Shown one piece after another: positions 47,534-56,100 of a stretch of DNA of 64,000 nt. How positions within the stretch are numbered: position 1 is the first letter of the stretch; every line of letters starts with the position of its first letter. Source of the stretch: Rothia mucilaginosa (GTDB lineage Bacteria; Actinomycetota; Actinomycetes; Actinomycetales; Micrococcaceae). Where the stretch lies: the NCBI RefSeq assembly GCF_901875305.1, contig NZ_CABFLY010000006.1, forward strand, positions 62,001 through 126,000. Direction: 5' to 3'. A model generated the notes under the pieces. That model searched no databases. It was not told the origin of the DNA and was given only the letters and a program-made list of their open reading frames with translations. A program made the position numbers and the translations under genes.

Positions 47534-47647
47534 GCTAGCAGGTACCGGGTGTAGGAACCGTGGGCCTGGCTAGTGCAGATACCACAGGTGAACATAGGCG
47601 CCGGGCCGCACGGGCGGCTGGCGCATTCGTATACGAGAGGAACACTC

Positions 47648-48289
47648 ATGGCTGAGAACGCACCCGCACAGGTTGATTTCTGGTTCGACCCGATTTGCCC
47701 CTGGTGCTGGATTACCTCCCGCTGGGTTGGTGAGGTGCAGAAGGTCCGCGATATTGAGGTGACTTGGCGTCCCTTCTCGCTGTCCATGCACAACCAGGGT
47801 CGTGACCTGCCCGCCGACTACCAGGCGATGATGGACCGGTCCTGGGCACCTACCCGCCTTATCACCGCTGTGCGTGAGTTGCACGGTAACGAGGTCATCA
47901 AGCCCCTCTATGACGCTCTGGGCGAGCAGATTCACCACAACGGCAACAAGGCTGATTCCTACCGCGACGCCATCGTCAAGGCGTTGGAGGAGGTTAGCCT
48001 GCCCGCAGATCTGGCGGACGTTGCCTTTACCGACAAGTACGACGAGCAGATGCGCGCCTCCCTGGACCTCGCTCTGGAGACCGTGGGCGGCACGGACATC
48101 GGCGTTCCGCTGATCTCCATTAACGGCACCGCATTCTTCGGCCCGGTGATCTCCCCGAGCCCTGCCGGTGAAGAGGCGGGTAAGCTCTTCGACGGTGCCC
48201 TGGCGCTTGCTTCCTACCCCGGCTTCTTTGAGCTGAAGCGCCCCCGCACCGTGGGCCCGATTTTCCACGGTGAGGACGGCGAAGCCTAA
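47648..48289 (+). CDS. CPWC thioredoxin-fold oxidoreductase (Rv2466c-like)
   Basis: A 213-residue DsbA-type thioredoxin-fold protein with active site CPWC near residues 17-20 and a helical insertion domain. It resembles M. tuberculosis Rv2466c, a cytoplasmic mycothiol-dependent nitroreductase/disulfide reductase that reduces mycothiol-linked substrates. No signal peptide, which agrees with a cytoplasmic role. In M. tuberculosis the gene sits between rpiB and pepN; here it lies after clpX. A GAGAGGA ribosome site precedes the ATG at 47648. Confidence 0.85.
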   Translation: MAENAPAQVDFWFDPICPWCWITSRWVGEVQKVRDIEVTWRPFSLSMHNQGRDLPADYQAMMDRSWAPTRLITAVRELHGNEVIKPLYDALGEQIHHNGNKADSYRDAIVKALEEVSLPADLADVAFTDKYDEQMRASLDLALETVGGTDIGVPLISINGTAFFGPVISPSPAGEEAGKLFDGALALASYPGFFELKRPRTVGPIFHGEDGEA

Positions 48290-48338
48290 ACATCCCCGCG
48301 CCGAGGCTCCGTAGAGCTCTTCGGCTACAGAACATAAA

Positions 48339-48373
48339 AGTACCGCCCGGTCGTTGAATGACCGGGCGGTACT
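48339..48373. terminator. Terminator between convergent genes
   Basis: Perfect 14-bp arms (48339-48352 with 48360-48373) and a 7-nt loop between the CPWC gene and the LssY_C gene. Confidence 0.92.
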
Positions 48374-48402
48374 GTGCTTCCCAAAGCGTGTAGAGCCTTC
48401 AG

Positions 48403-49968
48403 CTAGCGATGGTGAGGGCGGCCCGCAGAAGCCGTTTTACGTGCTTTCTGCGTCTGCTGTACTTTCTGCACTTTACGCTGGACTCTGCGCTCCAAAACCT
48501 TTGGATGCGTCGCACGCTGCACAATCTTCGTATCGCGCATGTGGAAGGTGCGGGTCGCGGTGTACTGGACCGCCGCATCCGAGGTGAATGCCAGCATCGC
48601 GAACACCGCCACGCCCAGCTGGAAGAAAATCGTGGACAGCGGCAGGGACTGGTGCCCCCACAACACGCCGCCGGTAATCGCCGCGAAGTTCAAAGCCGTC
48701 AGCAACAGAGCCAAGCGGCGAGCCTTGGAAGAGCCTCGAAGGGTGCTCCACAGCAGGAAGAGATGGACCGCAGAATAGACGGCTACGAAGCCCACCAGCA
48801 CCGCGCCGGTAATGGTCAGAAGCACAGCACTATCCACTTGATCGAACAGGCTCAGTAGCTCAATATCGCTACCAGATCCTTCCTCGAGGAGCTTGGCTCG
48901 CAGAGCCGGGCGGCTGAGCGCCAAAAGAACGCTGTTGACAATATCGGCAAGGGTCACGGCGATGAGCATACCCGAACCGACCAGCAGGCTCAGCGGCATG
49001 CGGTAGGCCAGGTCGTGGGCACTGGAGAGGTGAATGTCCTCCTGCTCGGTAGCTTCCACCCCCTCGTTGTTGAGAATCACAACCGGTAGCGCGCCGTCGG
49101 TTCGAATCGCATCGCCGCCGCCGTTACGAGCGTGGTAGCCCGAGGAGTAGTCGTGCAGAATCTCAACGCGGGTTTCCGGGTGAGCGTACTGAATGGACTC
49201 CACGATGTAGTCTCGCTCGAAGTCGGTTTCGGCGTCGATGCGGTGAGTGACCTGCAGGGTGAAGAAGCTGAACCCCACACCCGAGTCGTAGGTACCGGCA
49301 GCCAACCAGTCCACCCGATGACCACCCGGCAGTAGCCAGCCATCCGGGGTCTTCCAGAAACGTACATGGTGACGCTTCTCGGGGTTGCCGTTTACCTCCT
49401 GCTGGTAGGCGAAGGCCTGCGTCCTGCCGAAAATTTTGAGCGGGGAGACCGGCGCCTCCGCGTAGGAGCGACGGGTCATGGTGGAGAGAATAATCTTCCA
49501 GGAGGAGACGAGGGTGACCTCATCTGCGCGGGTCCAGCCGGCGTCCTGCATGACCTGGTGAATCTGCTCCTCTGCGCCAATCAGGGCGATATTGACCGGG
49601 TCGCCGAGTAAGCCGTCCGGGGTGCGGGTGCGCCCGATGAAGTAGTCGGGAACGTAGATGCGGGTCATGATGGAATGGAACCGCGGCAGGGTCAGGTATG
49701 CGGTGACCGCCCAGAAGACCAACGCGATGGGAACGCCCCACCAGGAATGGCCGACCGTGTTCAGCAGAATCATGATGGTCAGCACGACGGAGGCTACACC
49801 GGCAAAGATGAAAAAGAGAGTATCCCAGAAATCGACCCAGAAGCTGCGCGGGACAAGGTCCTGTGTTTCACCGCGCGTGTCGATATCGCCGCGGTAGACG
49901 GGCAGTGAGGTGACCGGCGGCGCAACATCACTACGCGTGGGACGTAGGATGCGTTTTGGGTGGGACAT
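48403..49968 (-). CDS. LssY C-terminal domain membrane protein
   Basis: A 521-residue membrane protein. Two membrane helices near 48-90 are followed by a soluble LssY_C-type domain (about 110-310; typical TRRSYAEAPVSPLKIFGR and RHHVRFWK segments). Four more helices (about 330-480) and a basic tail follow. In other bacteria LssY_C domains occur on PAP2 phosphatase or DedA-like membrane proteins linked to lipid metabolism; no phosphatase motif is visible here. The biochemical role is unknown. Confidence 0.8.
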   Translation of the reverse strand: MSHPKRILRPTRSDVAPPVTSLPVYRGDIDTRGETQDLVPRSFWVDFWDTLFFIFAGVASVVLTIMILLNTVGHSWWGVPIALVFWAVTAYLTLPRFHSIMTRIYVPDYFIGRTRTPDGLLGDPVNIALIGAEEQIHQVMQDAGWTRADEVTLVSSWKIILSTMTRRSYAEAPVSPLKIFGRTQAFAYQQEVNGNPEKRHHVRFWKTPDGWLLPGGHRVDWLAAGTYDSGVGFSFFTLQVTHRIDAETDFERDYIVESIQYAHPETRVEILHDYSSGYHARNGGGDAIRTDGALPVVILNNEGVEATEQEDIHLSSAHDLAYRMPLSLLVGSGMLIAVTLADIVNSVLLALSRPALRAKLLEEGSGSDIELLSLFDQVDSAVLLTITGAVLVGFVAVYSAVHLFLLWSTLRGSSKARRLALLLTALNFAAITGGVLWGHQSLPLSTIFFQLGVAVFAMLAFTSDAAVQYTATRTFHMRDTKIVQRATHPKVLERRVQRKVQKVQQTQKARKTASAGRPHHR

Positions 49969-50046
49969 GCACGCCCTTTCTATGCGCTGAAATTGGTGCC
50001 AGAAAACTATACCAAAAGCTCGTCACACGGAAGATTCGGTGACAGA

Positions 50047-50077
50047 AGACCCACGGGCGAGGATAGCTCGTGGGTCT
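50047..50077 (+). terminator. Terminator-like hairpin
   Basis: Arms AGACCCACG and CGTGGGTCT (50047-50055 with 50069-50077) followed by TTTT on the plus strand, between the starts of one minus-strand gene and the end of the next. Confidence 0.6.
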
Positions 50078-50115
50078 TTTCCGGGAGAGGTCTTATTCCG
50101 GGAGAGAACAGAGAT

Positions 50116-50532
50116 TTAGTCGAGGGGGAAGCCGTCCTGCGCGGCGGCACGGTCCGCGGCGATAGTTGTCTCATGGTGTAGCATGTCTCGGCCTTCACGC
50201 ATGAGGCGCACCCACTTACGGGTCAGTTCCTCGAGCTCGACTGCACTCAACGTGCCGGAGGCGATGCTGGTCTCGTCTGTGGCAGCGGAGTAGGTGATGT
50301 GTTCGTGCCAGAGCGCGTAGACCTCATCGGCGTAGGAGTCATGGAGCGCCTGGGCGTATTCGCGCGCATGGCGAATGTATTCTCCGAGGACTGAGAGGTA
50401 GTGTTGGAGCTGATCCTGGCTCGGGGTCGGGGTGTCGGCTGAGGATGGGTCAGCTGTTACCGGGGGAGGAGAGCTCTGCCTCGCGGGGGAGAGCGGGTGC
50501 TCCGATGCTGAATGGGGTGAACGTGGAATCAT
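50116..50532 (-). CDS. Small protein of unknown function
   Basis: 138 residues: ~40 Ser/Pro/Thr-rich residues, then a helical part with a regular Leu/Tyr/Ala heptad-like pattern (HYLSVLGEYIRHAREYAQAL; LEELTRKWVRLMREGRDML). No signal peptide, membrane segment or known motif. The start is uncertain because no ribosome site is seen at 50532 and the frame is open up to 50718. I infer a real gene from the clean helical C-terminus. Confidence 0.5.
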   Translation of the reverse strand: MIPRSPHSASEHPLSPARQSSPPPVTADPSSADTPTPSQDQLQHYLSVLGEYIRHAREYAQALHDSYADEVYALWHEHITYSAATDETSIASGTLSAVELEELTRKWVRLMREGRDMLHHETTIAADRAAAQDGFPLD

Positions 50533-50718
50533 GAGCGGTCGTACGCGCCGACTACGGCGCGCGGGTAGGGTCGGGATGCGACTTCGCACCCCGACGACGG
50601 GTAGGGGGTGTGGCTGGTCGGAGTAATGATTCGTACCGGTGGCGTGCGCTCGCTGAAGTGAAGTGAAAGTGAAGTGAGGGGAACCCTCACAAACCATCAT
50701 ACAAAAAGTGTCCGTCAA

Positions 50719-51144
50719 TCTTATAAGGTTGATTAGCGGCGGGGAACCCTAAAAAATGTGCATGTAAAAGCAATAATCTGCAAGGAGGCGGTCATAATCC
50801 CACATGGCAAAAGGTGAAAAATGTTCTTGGGAGAGATGAATCCCCAAGTCCAGGGGATTCAGGAAATGTGGCTGAGATGCGCGAGTTGTAGAAGGTCACG
50901 GTGTGAGTATTTGCCGAGAATCAGATTTGAGTATGAAAAAGATTACAAAATTTCTTTCTTTGGAATGAAGAAAAAGACATCATAAAGGCCCACGGCCCTC
51001 CACGACTCCAGCCGGAAGCACGCGAAGTGCAGAGACGCGAGGCGGGACGATACCGAAATCTCGGTACCGTCCCGCCTCGAATTATTCACTGCCGGCGCGG
51101 CCATCGGCTACGCAACGAGTGATGACGAATCACGGATGCGTCGC
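50719..51144 (-). other. AT-rich region after valS
   Basis: About 425 bp without a gene. The part from 50690 to 50990 is much richer in A and T than its neighbours. The only structure I can support is the valS terminator at 51039-51078. Confidence 0.4.
51039..51078 (-). terminator. Terminator of valS
   Basis: 18-bp arms with one mismatch (51039-51056 with 51061-51078) around a 4-nt loop, 65 bases past the valS stop. Confidence 0.85.
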
Positions 51145-53877
51145 TTACTCGGCGGCTTCTTCCACCACGAGCACCACGTCGCGAACCTCGAGCTCACCCT
51201 CGGACGCCACCAGGGCCAGCTCGCGGGCGTTGCCAGCGGCCTTCAGATCGCCCAGGCCAGCCTCGACACGGTCCAGCTGAGCCTGCGGAGCCGCAATGGT
51301 AGCGGACTCAACCTCGGTGCGCTGCTTGACCTTCGCGTCGCTCTTTGCCTTGCGCAGGCCGCCCAGGGCCTCAGCAACATCCGGCAGGATCTGCTTGAGT
51401 GACTCAATCTGAGTCGGGTCAGCGTCCGCCAGGACCCACTGAGCCGAAATGCCAGCGGTCGGGTTCTGAGCGGAGTACTCAGCCAACAGGGTGCCCTCCA
51501 AGATGGGTAGTGCCTGCGGCCACTCGGCGCGGTGCACGCTACCTGCACGCCACCAGGACCAAATCTCTTCGGTCACGAAGGGCAGGAAGGGAGCGAACAG
51601 GCGGAGCAGGGCATCCAGGGTGGTGGCCAGGGCGGCCAGAACCGAAGCCTGCTCCTCCTCGCCTCGGGCACCGTAGGCGCGGTCCTTGACGAGCTCCACG
51701 AAGTCGTCGGTGAAGGACCAGAAGAAGCTCTCGCAAATCTGCAGGGCACGAGCGTACTCGTACTTCTCGAAGGCGGTGGTTGCCTCTTCAATCAGGTATG
51801 CCAGGCGGGCCAGCAGGGAGCGGTCCAGGGCGTTGATGAGCACGCGACCCTGAGCCTGAGAAGTGATGACGGACTTCTCGGTTGCGCCCAGGTTCAGCAC
51901 AAACTTGGATGCGTTCAGCAGCTTGATTGCCAGGCGGCGGCCAATCTTCATCTGGCCTTCGTCGTAGGCGGTGTCGGCACCCAGGCGAGCAGAAGCTGCC
52001 CAGTAGCGCACAGCATCCGAACCGTACTTCTCCAGAACCTCGTTCGGGACCACGACATTGCCCTTGGACTTGGACATCTTCTTGCGGTCCGGGTCGAGAA
52101 TCCAGCCGGAGAGCGCGGTGTTGTACCACGGCACGGAGGAGGCCAGGGTCTCGGAGCGCACGGCGGTGGAGAACAGCCAGGTACGGATGATGTCGTGACC
52201 CTGCGGGCGCAGATCCATGGGGAAGGTCTTTGCGTGCAGGTCCGGGTTTACGCCCCAGCCGGTTGCAATCTGCGGGGTCAGGGAGGAGGTGGCCCAGGTG
52301 TCCAGAACGTCCGGGTCTGCGATGAAGCCGCCGGCCACGCCGCGCTGTTCCTCGGTGTAGCCGGGTGCGGTCTGCGAGGCGGGATCCACCGGGAGCATGT
52401 CCTCGGCGGGCAGAATCGGGTTCTTGTAGTCGGGCTCGCCCTCTGCATCCAGCGGGTACCAGACGGGGAAGGGAACGCCGAAGAAACGCTGGCGAGAAAT
52501 CAGCCAGTCGCCGTTCAGGCCCTCAACCCAGTTCTCGTAGCGGCTACGCATGAAGGAGGGATGCCAGTTGATTTCGCGGCCACGCTCGATGAGCTTCTCG
52601 CGACGGTCGGCATCGCGGCCACCGTTGCGAATGTACCACTGGCGCGACGCGACGATCTCGAGGGGCTTGTCACCCTTTTCGTAGAACTTCACCGGGTGGG
52701 TAATCGGCTTGGGGTCGCCGTCCATTTCGCCGGACTCAACCAGCATTTCGACGACGGTCTTCTGTGCGGTGAAGACGGTGGTGCCGGCCATGCGCTCGTA
52801 GCGCTCGCGGCCCTCGGCGGAGGTAATCCACTCGGGAACCTCGCGGGAGAAGCGGCCGTCGCGACCGATGAGCGCGCGGGTGTCCAGCTGCAGCTCGCGC
52901 CACCAGGTGACGTCGGTGGTGTCACCGAAGGTGCAGATCATGGCGATGCCGGCGCCCTTGTCGGGCTGTGCCAGCGGGTGCGCCTTGATTTCGACCTCAA
53001 CGCCGAACAGCGGGGAGGTGACGGTGGTGCCGAAGAGCGACTGGTAGCGCTCGTCGTCGGGGTGCGCCACGAGAGCCACACAGGAGGGCAGTAGCTCGGG
53101 GCGGGTGGTCTCAATCCAGACCTTTTCGCCGTTGGGGCGGTGGAAGCTAATGCGGTGGTACGCACCGGGGCGTTCCTTGTCTTCCAGCTCAGCCTGGGCG
53201 ACCGCGGTGCGGAAGGTGACGTCCCACATAGTGGGGGCCTCTGCCATGTAGGCGTTGCCTGCTTCCAGGTCCTTCAGGAAGGCCAGCTGCGAAACCTTGC
53301 GGGAGTGTGCGTCGATGGTGCGGTAGGTGCGCGACCAGTCGACGGACAGGCCGAGGGTGGTGAAGAGGTTCTCGAAGACCTTTTCATCCTCAACCGCGAG
53401 CTCTTCGCAGAGTTCGATGAAGTTGTTGCGGGAGATGCGCGGCCACTTCGCCTGGCTGCGGTCAGGCTTGGGGGTGCCGTCGGCCTTCCAGGTGATGAGG
53501 TCACGGAAGGAGTCGTTGTCTGCTACGGAAGGGTCGCAGAGAACGCCGTAGTAGTTCTGAACGCGGCGTTCGGTGGGTAGGCCGTTGTCATCCCAGCCGA
53601 GGGGGTAGAACACGTTCTTGCCGGTCATGCGCTGGTAGCGTGCAATGACGTCGGTCTGGGTGTAGGAGAACATGTGACCCACGTGCAGGGAGCCGGATGC
53701 GGTCGGCGGCGGGGTGTCAATGGAGTAGACCTGTTCGCGAGTGGTGTTCTCGTCGAATGCGTAGGTCTTCTCATCGGCCCAGCGCTGCGAGAGCTTCTCT
53801 TCGAGGCCTTCGAGGGCGGGGCGGTCGGGAACGTTAATCTGTACGGGCGAGTCTGAGCCCAAAATGTTTTCAGCCAT
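51145..53877 (-). CDS. valS: Valyl-tRNA synthetase
   Basis: Class I synthetase that charges tRNA-Val. The 910-residue protein carries HVGH (the HIGH motif) at 65-68 and KMSKSKGN near 599-606, a large editing (CP1) domain between them, and an anticodon-binding and C-terminal arm region. The C-terminus ends in VVLVVEEAAE. No T-box leader or other amino-acid sensor was seen upstream. Confidence 0.97.
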   Translation of the reverse strand: MAENILGSDSPVQINVPDRPALEGLEEKLSQRWADEKTYAFDENTTREQVYSIDTPPPTASGSLHVGHMFSYTQTDVIARYQRMTGKNVFYPLGWDDNGLPTERRVQNYYGVLCDPSVADNDSFRDLITWKADGTPKPDRSQAKWPRISRNNFIELCEELAVEDEKVFENLFTTLGLSVDWSRTYRTIDAHSRKVSQLAFLKDLEAGNAYMAEAPTMWDVTFRTAVAQAELEDKERPGAYHRISFHRPNGEKVWIETTRPELLPSCVALVAHPDDERYQSLFGTTVTSPLFGVEVEIKAHPLAQPDKGAGIAMICTFGDTTDVTWWRELQLDTRALIGRDGRFSREVPEWITSAEGRERYERMAGTTVFTAQKTVVEMLVESGEMDGDPKPITHPVKFYEKGDKPLEIVASRQWYIRNGGRDADRREKLIERGREINWHPSFMRSRYENWVEGLNGDWLISRQRFFGVPFPVWYPLDAEGEPDYKNPILPAEDMLPVDPASQTAPGYTEEQRGVAGGFIADPDVLDTWATSSLTPQIATGWGVNPDLHAKTFPMDLRPQGHDIIRTWLFSTAVRSETLASSVPWYNTALSGWILDPDRKKMSKSKGNVVVPNEVLEKYGSDAVRYWAASARLGADTAYDEGQMKIGRRLAIKLLNASKFVLNLGATEKSVITSQAQGRVLINALDRSLLARLAYLIEEATTAFEKYEYARALQICESFFWSFTDDFVELVKDRAYGARGEEEQASVLAALATTLDALLRLFAPFLPFVTEEIWSWWRAGSVHRAEWPQALPILEGTLLAEYSAQNPTAGISAQWVLADADPTQIESLKQILPDVAEALGGLRKAKSDAKVKQRTEVESATIAAPQAQLDRVEAGLGDLKAAGNARELALVASEGELEVRDVVLVVEEAAE

Positions 53878-53991
53878 AAGGGCTATTTTCTCATATTCAC
53901 GGCATTCTCTCAGCTTTTAATGCTGGCTGTGCGCTGAGGATGTACCGGGTCACGGCCTCGATGGCCATTCGCGGGGTGCTTCGAGGGCTTG

Positions 53992-54297
53992 TCAGGGGCG
54001 TTCGTAGTGGGTGATGGCTTCTTCGAGGCGGCGTAGAAGCCTGGCGTATCGTGGGGTGAAACGGGCACGGCGCAGGGTGGCGGCGGGCCCACGGGAGTGG
54101 ATGAGTGCATCCCAGGAGGCGGGGTCCAGGTAGGTTTGTCCCAGGAGCAGGTGTACTTCGACGGGGTAGGGAGTCCCGCTGGTGACTCGGTGCGCGGCGG
54201 CTCGCCGTTGCAATTCTTTGCGGCGGGTTCGGAGATCGGCGATGCGGTGGCGTTGAGATTTCACGGCGGTTTTTGGTAGCGGGGGATGGGGAATCAT
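53992..54297 (-). CDS. Small basic protein, doubtful
   Basis: 101 residues, rich in Arg (LRTRRKELQRRAAAHR; RRLEEAI). It looks helical and has no known motif. The coding pattern is plausible, but no ribosome site precedes the ATG, only a run of C/G. It lies upstream of valS on the same strand. Confidence 0.4.
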   Translation of the reverse strand: MIPHPPLPKTAVKSQRHRIADLRTRRKELQRRAAAHRVTSGTPYPVEVHLLLGQTYLDPASWDALIHSRGPAATLRRARFTPRYARLLRRLEEAITHYERP

Positions 54298-54441
54298 GGA
54301 GGGGGGGGCGAGCTATTGGAATGGGTCGTTCGTACCTGAAGATCGGTGTGTTCTGTGGATCATTTCAACACGTGACCGGACCTTTTGCAGGCATCATTCG
54401 GGGGCGTAGACTGAAATAGTACCAATCCTGAGGAGGCATTG

Positions 54442-54756
54442 ATGAGTACGTTTAGTTTCTTTGGTTTGGGCGCTTTTGAGACCGCCGTTCTGCTGATTCA
54501 TGTGGTACTGGTGGTGGCATGTATCGGGCACCTCAGCATGCGCAGTGGCTATGGGGAGGCGCGTATGCGCTTCGTTCTTCCCATTATCGCTTTTGTTCCG
54601 GGCGCCGCGATTCTCTACCTCATGTCTGCACGTGAGGGTACGGTTCCGCCGGATACTGTGAAGACCGGTAGTAGCTCGCCCGTGTACTTTGAGCACCGCC
54701 TTGGTTACCGCGATGGTGGCCGTAGCCGTTGGGGTCTTCCTCGTCGCCGCAAGTAA
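54442..54756 (+). CDS. Small two-helix membrane protein
   Basis: 104 residues with two hydrophobic helices (ETAVLLIHVVLVVACIGHL near 12-30; FVLPIIAFVPGAAILYL near 44-60) and a charged Arg-rich tail. The layout resembles the small membrane domain seen in phospholipase D N-terminal-like proteins, but this is only a resemblance. A strong GAGGAGG ribosome site supports the start. Confidence 0.7.
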   Translation: MSTFSFFGLGAFETAVLLIHVVLVVACIGHLSMRSGYGEARMRFVLPIIAFVPGAAILYLMSAREGTVPPDTVKTGSSSPVYFEHRLGYRDGGRSRWGLPRRRK

Positions 54757-54808
54757 TCGGGCTGCCCAGGCTTTTCCGAGCCATGAAAACTGAAAAATCA
54801 GAAATGTA

Positions 54809-54844
54809 TGCCCGGTGTGTTTTGTTACAGAACACGGCCGGGCA
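54809..54844 (+). terminator. Terminator after the small membrane protein
   Basis: Arms TGCCCGG and CCGGGCA (54809-54815 with 54838-54844) continued by GTGTTTT/AGAACAC inward. No T-tract follows. Confidence 0.6.
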
Positions 54845-54865
54845 TCGTTATTTATGAGGATAGAT

Positions 54866-55666
54866 ATGACTAAGAACACTTACGTTCCCCCGTCTCCGTT
54901 TCGATCCTGGGCTGGGGACGGTAAGGTAGCCGTGGTGACCGGGGCATCCAGCGGAATTGGTCGTGCGACCGTGCACCAACTGGTTGCTACCGGATGGACG
55001 GTGTATGCTCTGGCTCGCCGTACCAATCTCCTCTACACTCTGCAGGAAGAGACTGGTGCGCATCCGGTTACCTGCGATGTCACTAATGAGACTGCCGTTG
55101 CGTTTGCTGCTGAGCAGATTCTGGGTGAGCAGGGGACTATTGACGCCCTGGTCAATATTGCTGGGGGAGCTATCGGCCTGGATCCTGTCTCTGAAGGCAA
55201 ACCTGAGGACTACCTGCAAATGTACCGCATGAACGTGCTGGGAATCTTGAACACGGTTCGTGCTTTCAGTGAGGCACTGCGTCAGAGTGGTCACGGCACG
55301 ATTCTGAATCTGACTTCTACTGCGGCCGAGCATGGCTATGAGGGTGGTGCTGGGTATAACGCCGCAAAGTTTGGTGCTCGTGGCCTGACTGAGGCGCTAC
55401 GCCTGGAGGAGGCGGAACATAACGTGCGTGTCATCGAGATCTGTCCCGGCATGGTGCACACCGAAGAGTTCTCTCTGAACCGTCTGGGCTCGCAGGAGGC
55501 TGCTGACCGCGTGTATGAGGGCGTGCCGAACCCGCTCACCGCCGAGGATGTTGCGCAGACCGTAACCTTTGCGCTCAACGTACCGCACCACGTCAATCTG
55601 GATCGCGTCACCTTGCGTCCGGTGGCTCAGGCTAGCCAGTTCAAGGTGATTCGTACCGAGGGGTAG
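54866..55666 (+). CDS. Short-chain dehydrogenase/reductase
   Basis: A 266-residue classical SDR using NAD(P)H. Cofactor loop TGASSGIG near 31-38, NIAGG, catalytic Ser in LNLTSTA and Tyr/Lys in YNAAK. It resembles the YdfG group (3-hydroxy acid dehydrogenases), but the substrate is not predictable. The ATG at 54866 follows GAGGATAG. Single-gene unit. Confidence 0.88.
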   Translation: MTKNTYVPPSPFRSWAGDGKVAVVTGASSGIGRATVHQLVATGWTVYALARRTNLLYTLQEETGAHPVTCDVTNETAVAFAAEQILGEQGTIDALVNIAGGAIGLDPVSEGKPEDYLQMYRMNVLGILNTVRAFSEALRQSGHGTILNLTSTAAEHGYEGGAGYNAAKFGARGLTEALRLEEAEHNVRVIEICPGMVHTEEFSLNRLGSQEAADRVYEGVPNPLTAEDVAQTVTFALNVPHHVNLDRVTLRPVAQASQFKVIRTEG

Positions 55667-56100
55667 TTGCGTGTTGGGGTGGTAGACCCTTCGTGCGAAT
55701 CTTCATCGTTAGGTTGTGCGGATAATTCGTGTGTTGGCCCCGTTTCAGGGATGGGTGTGCCCCCATTTCCCTGAGGCGGGGCTTTCGTGGGTAGTTGTGA
55801 GGTTTTTCCTCATGGAATAATGCGTAGATTTGTTAAATGCCAGCAAAAGATAAGTTCAAGAAATGTCACATCATGACATGGAGAGCTGAAATGAGCGAAT
55901 TGGTATGTATTTCACCTCCTTATTCGGAATGTTTTATAACGATTTGGTAACACTTGAAGAGGGAAGGCGATAGGGCGCCGGGAAGAACAGGGGTGAATGT
56001 TAGCCTTTTAGCATCACACCCATGTTGAACACCCGATGGCCTTCGATAAGGGAGGCGTGTTCCCGGGGTTCACCACCGATAATTTAGAGATCGAGGAATA
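55667..56100 (+). other. Region between SDR and the surface-protein locus
   Basis: Contains the SDR terminator: arms GCCCCG/CGGGGC (55737-55742 with 55777-55782) plus inner TCAGGGA/TCCCTGA, then TTTC. From about 55790 to 56000 it is AT-rich and without a gene; it should hold the promoter of the first surface gene. GAGGAATA precedes the ATG at 56101. Confidence 0.6.
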
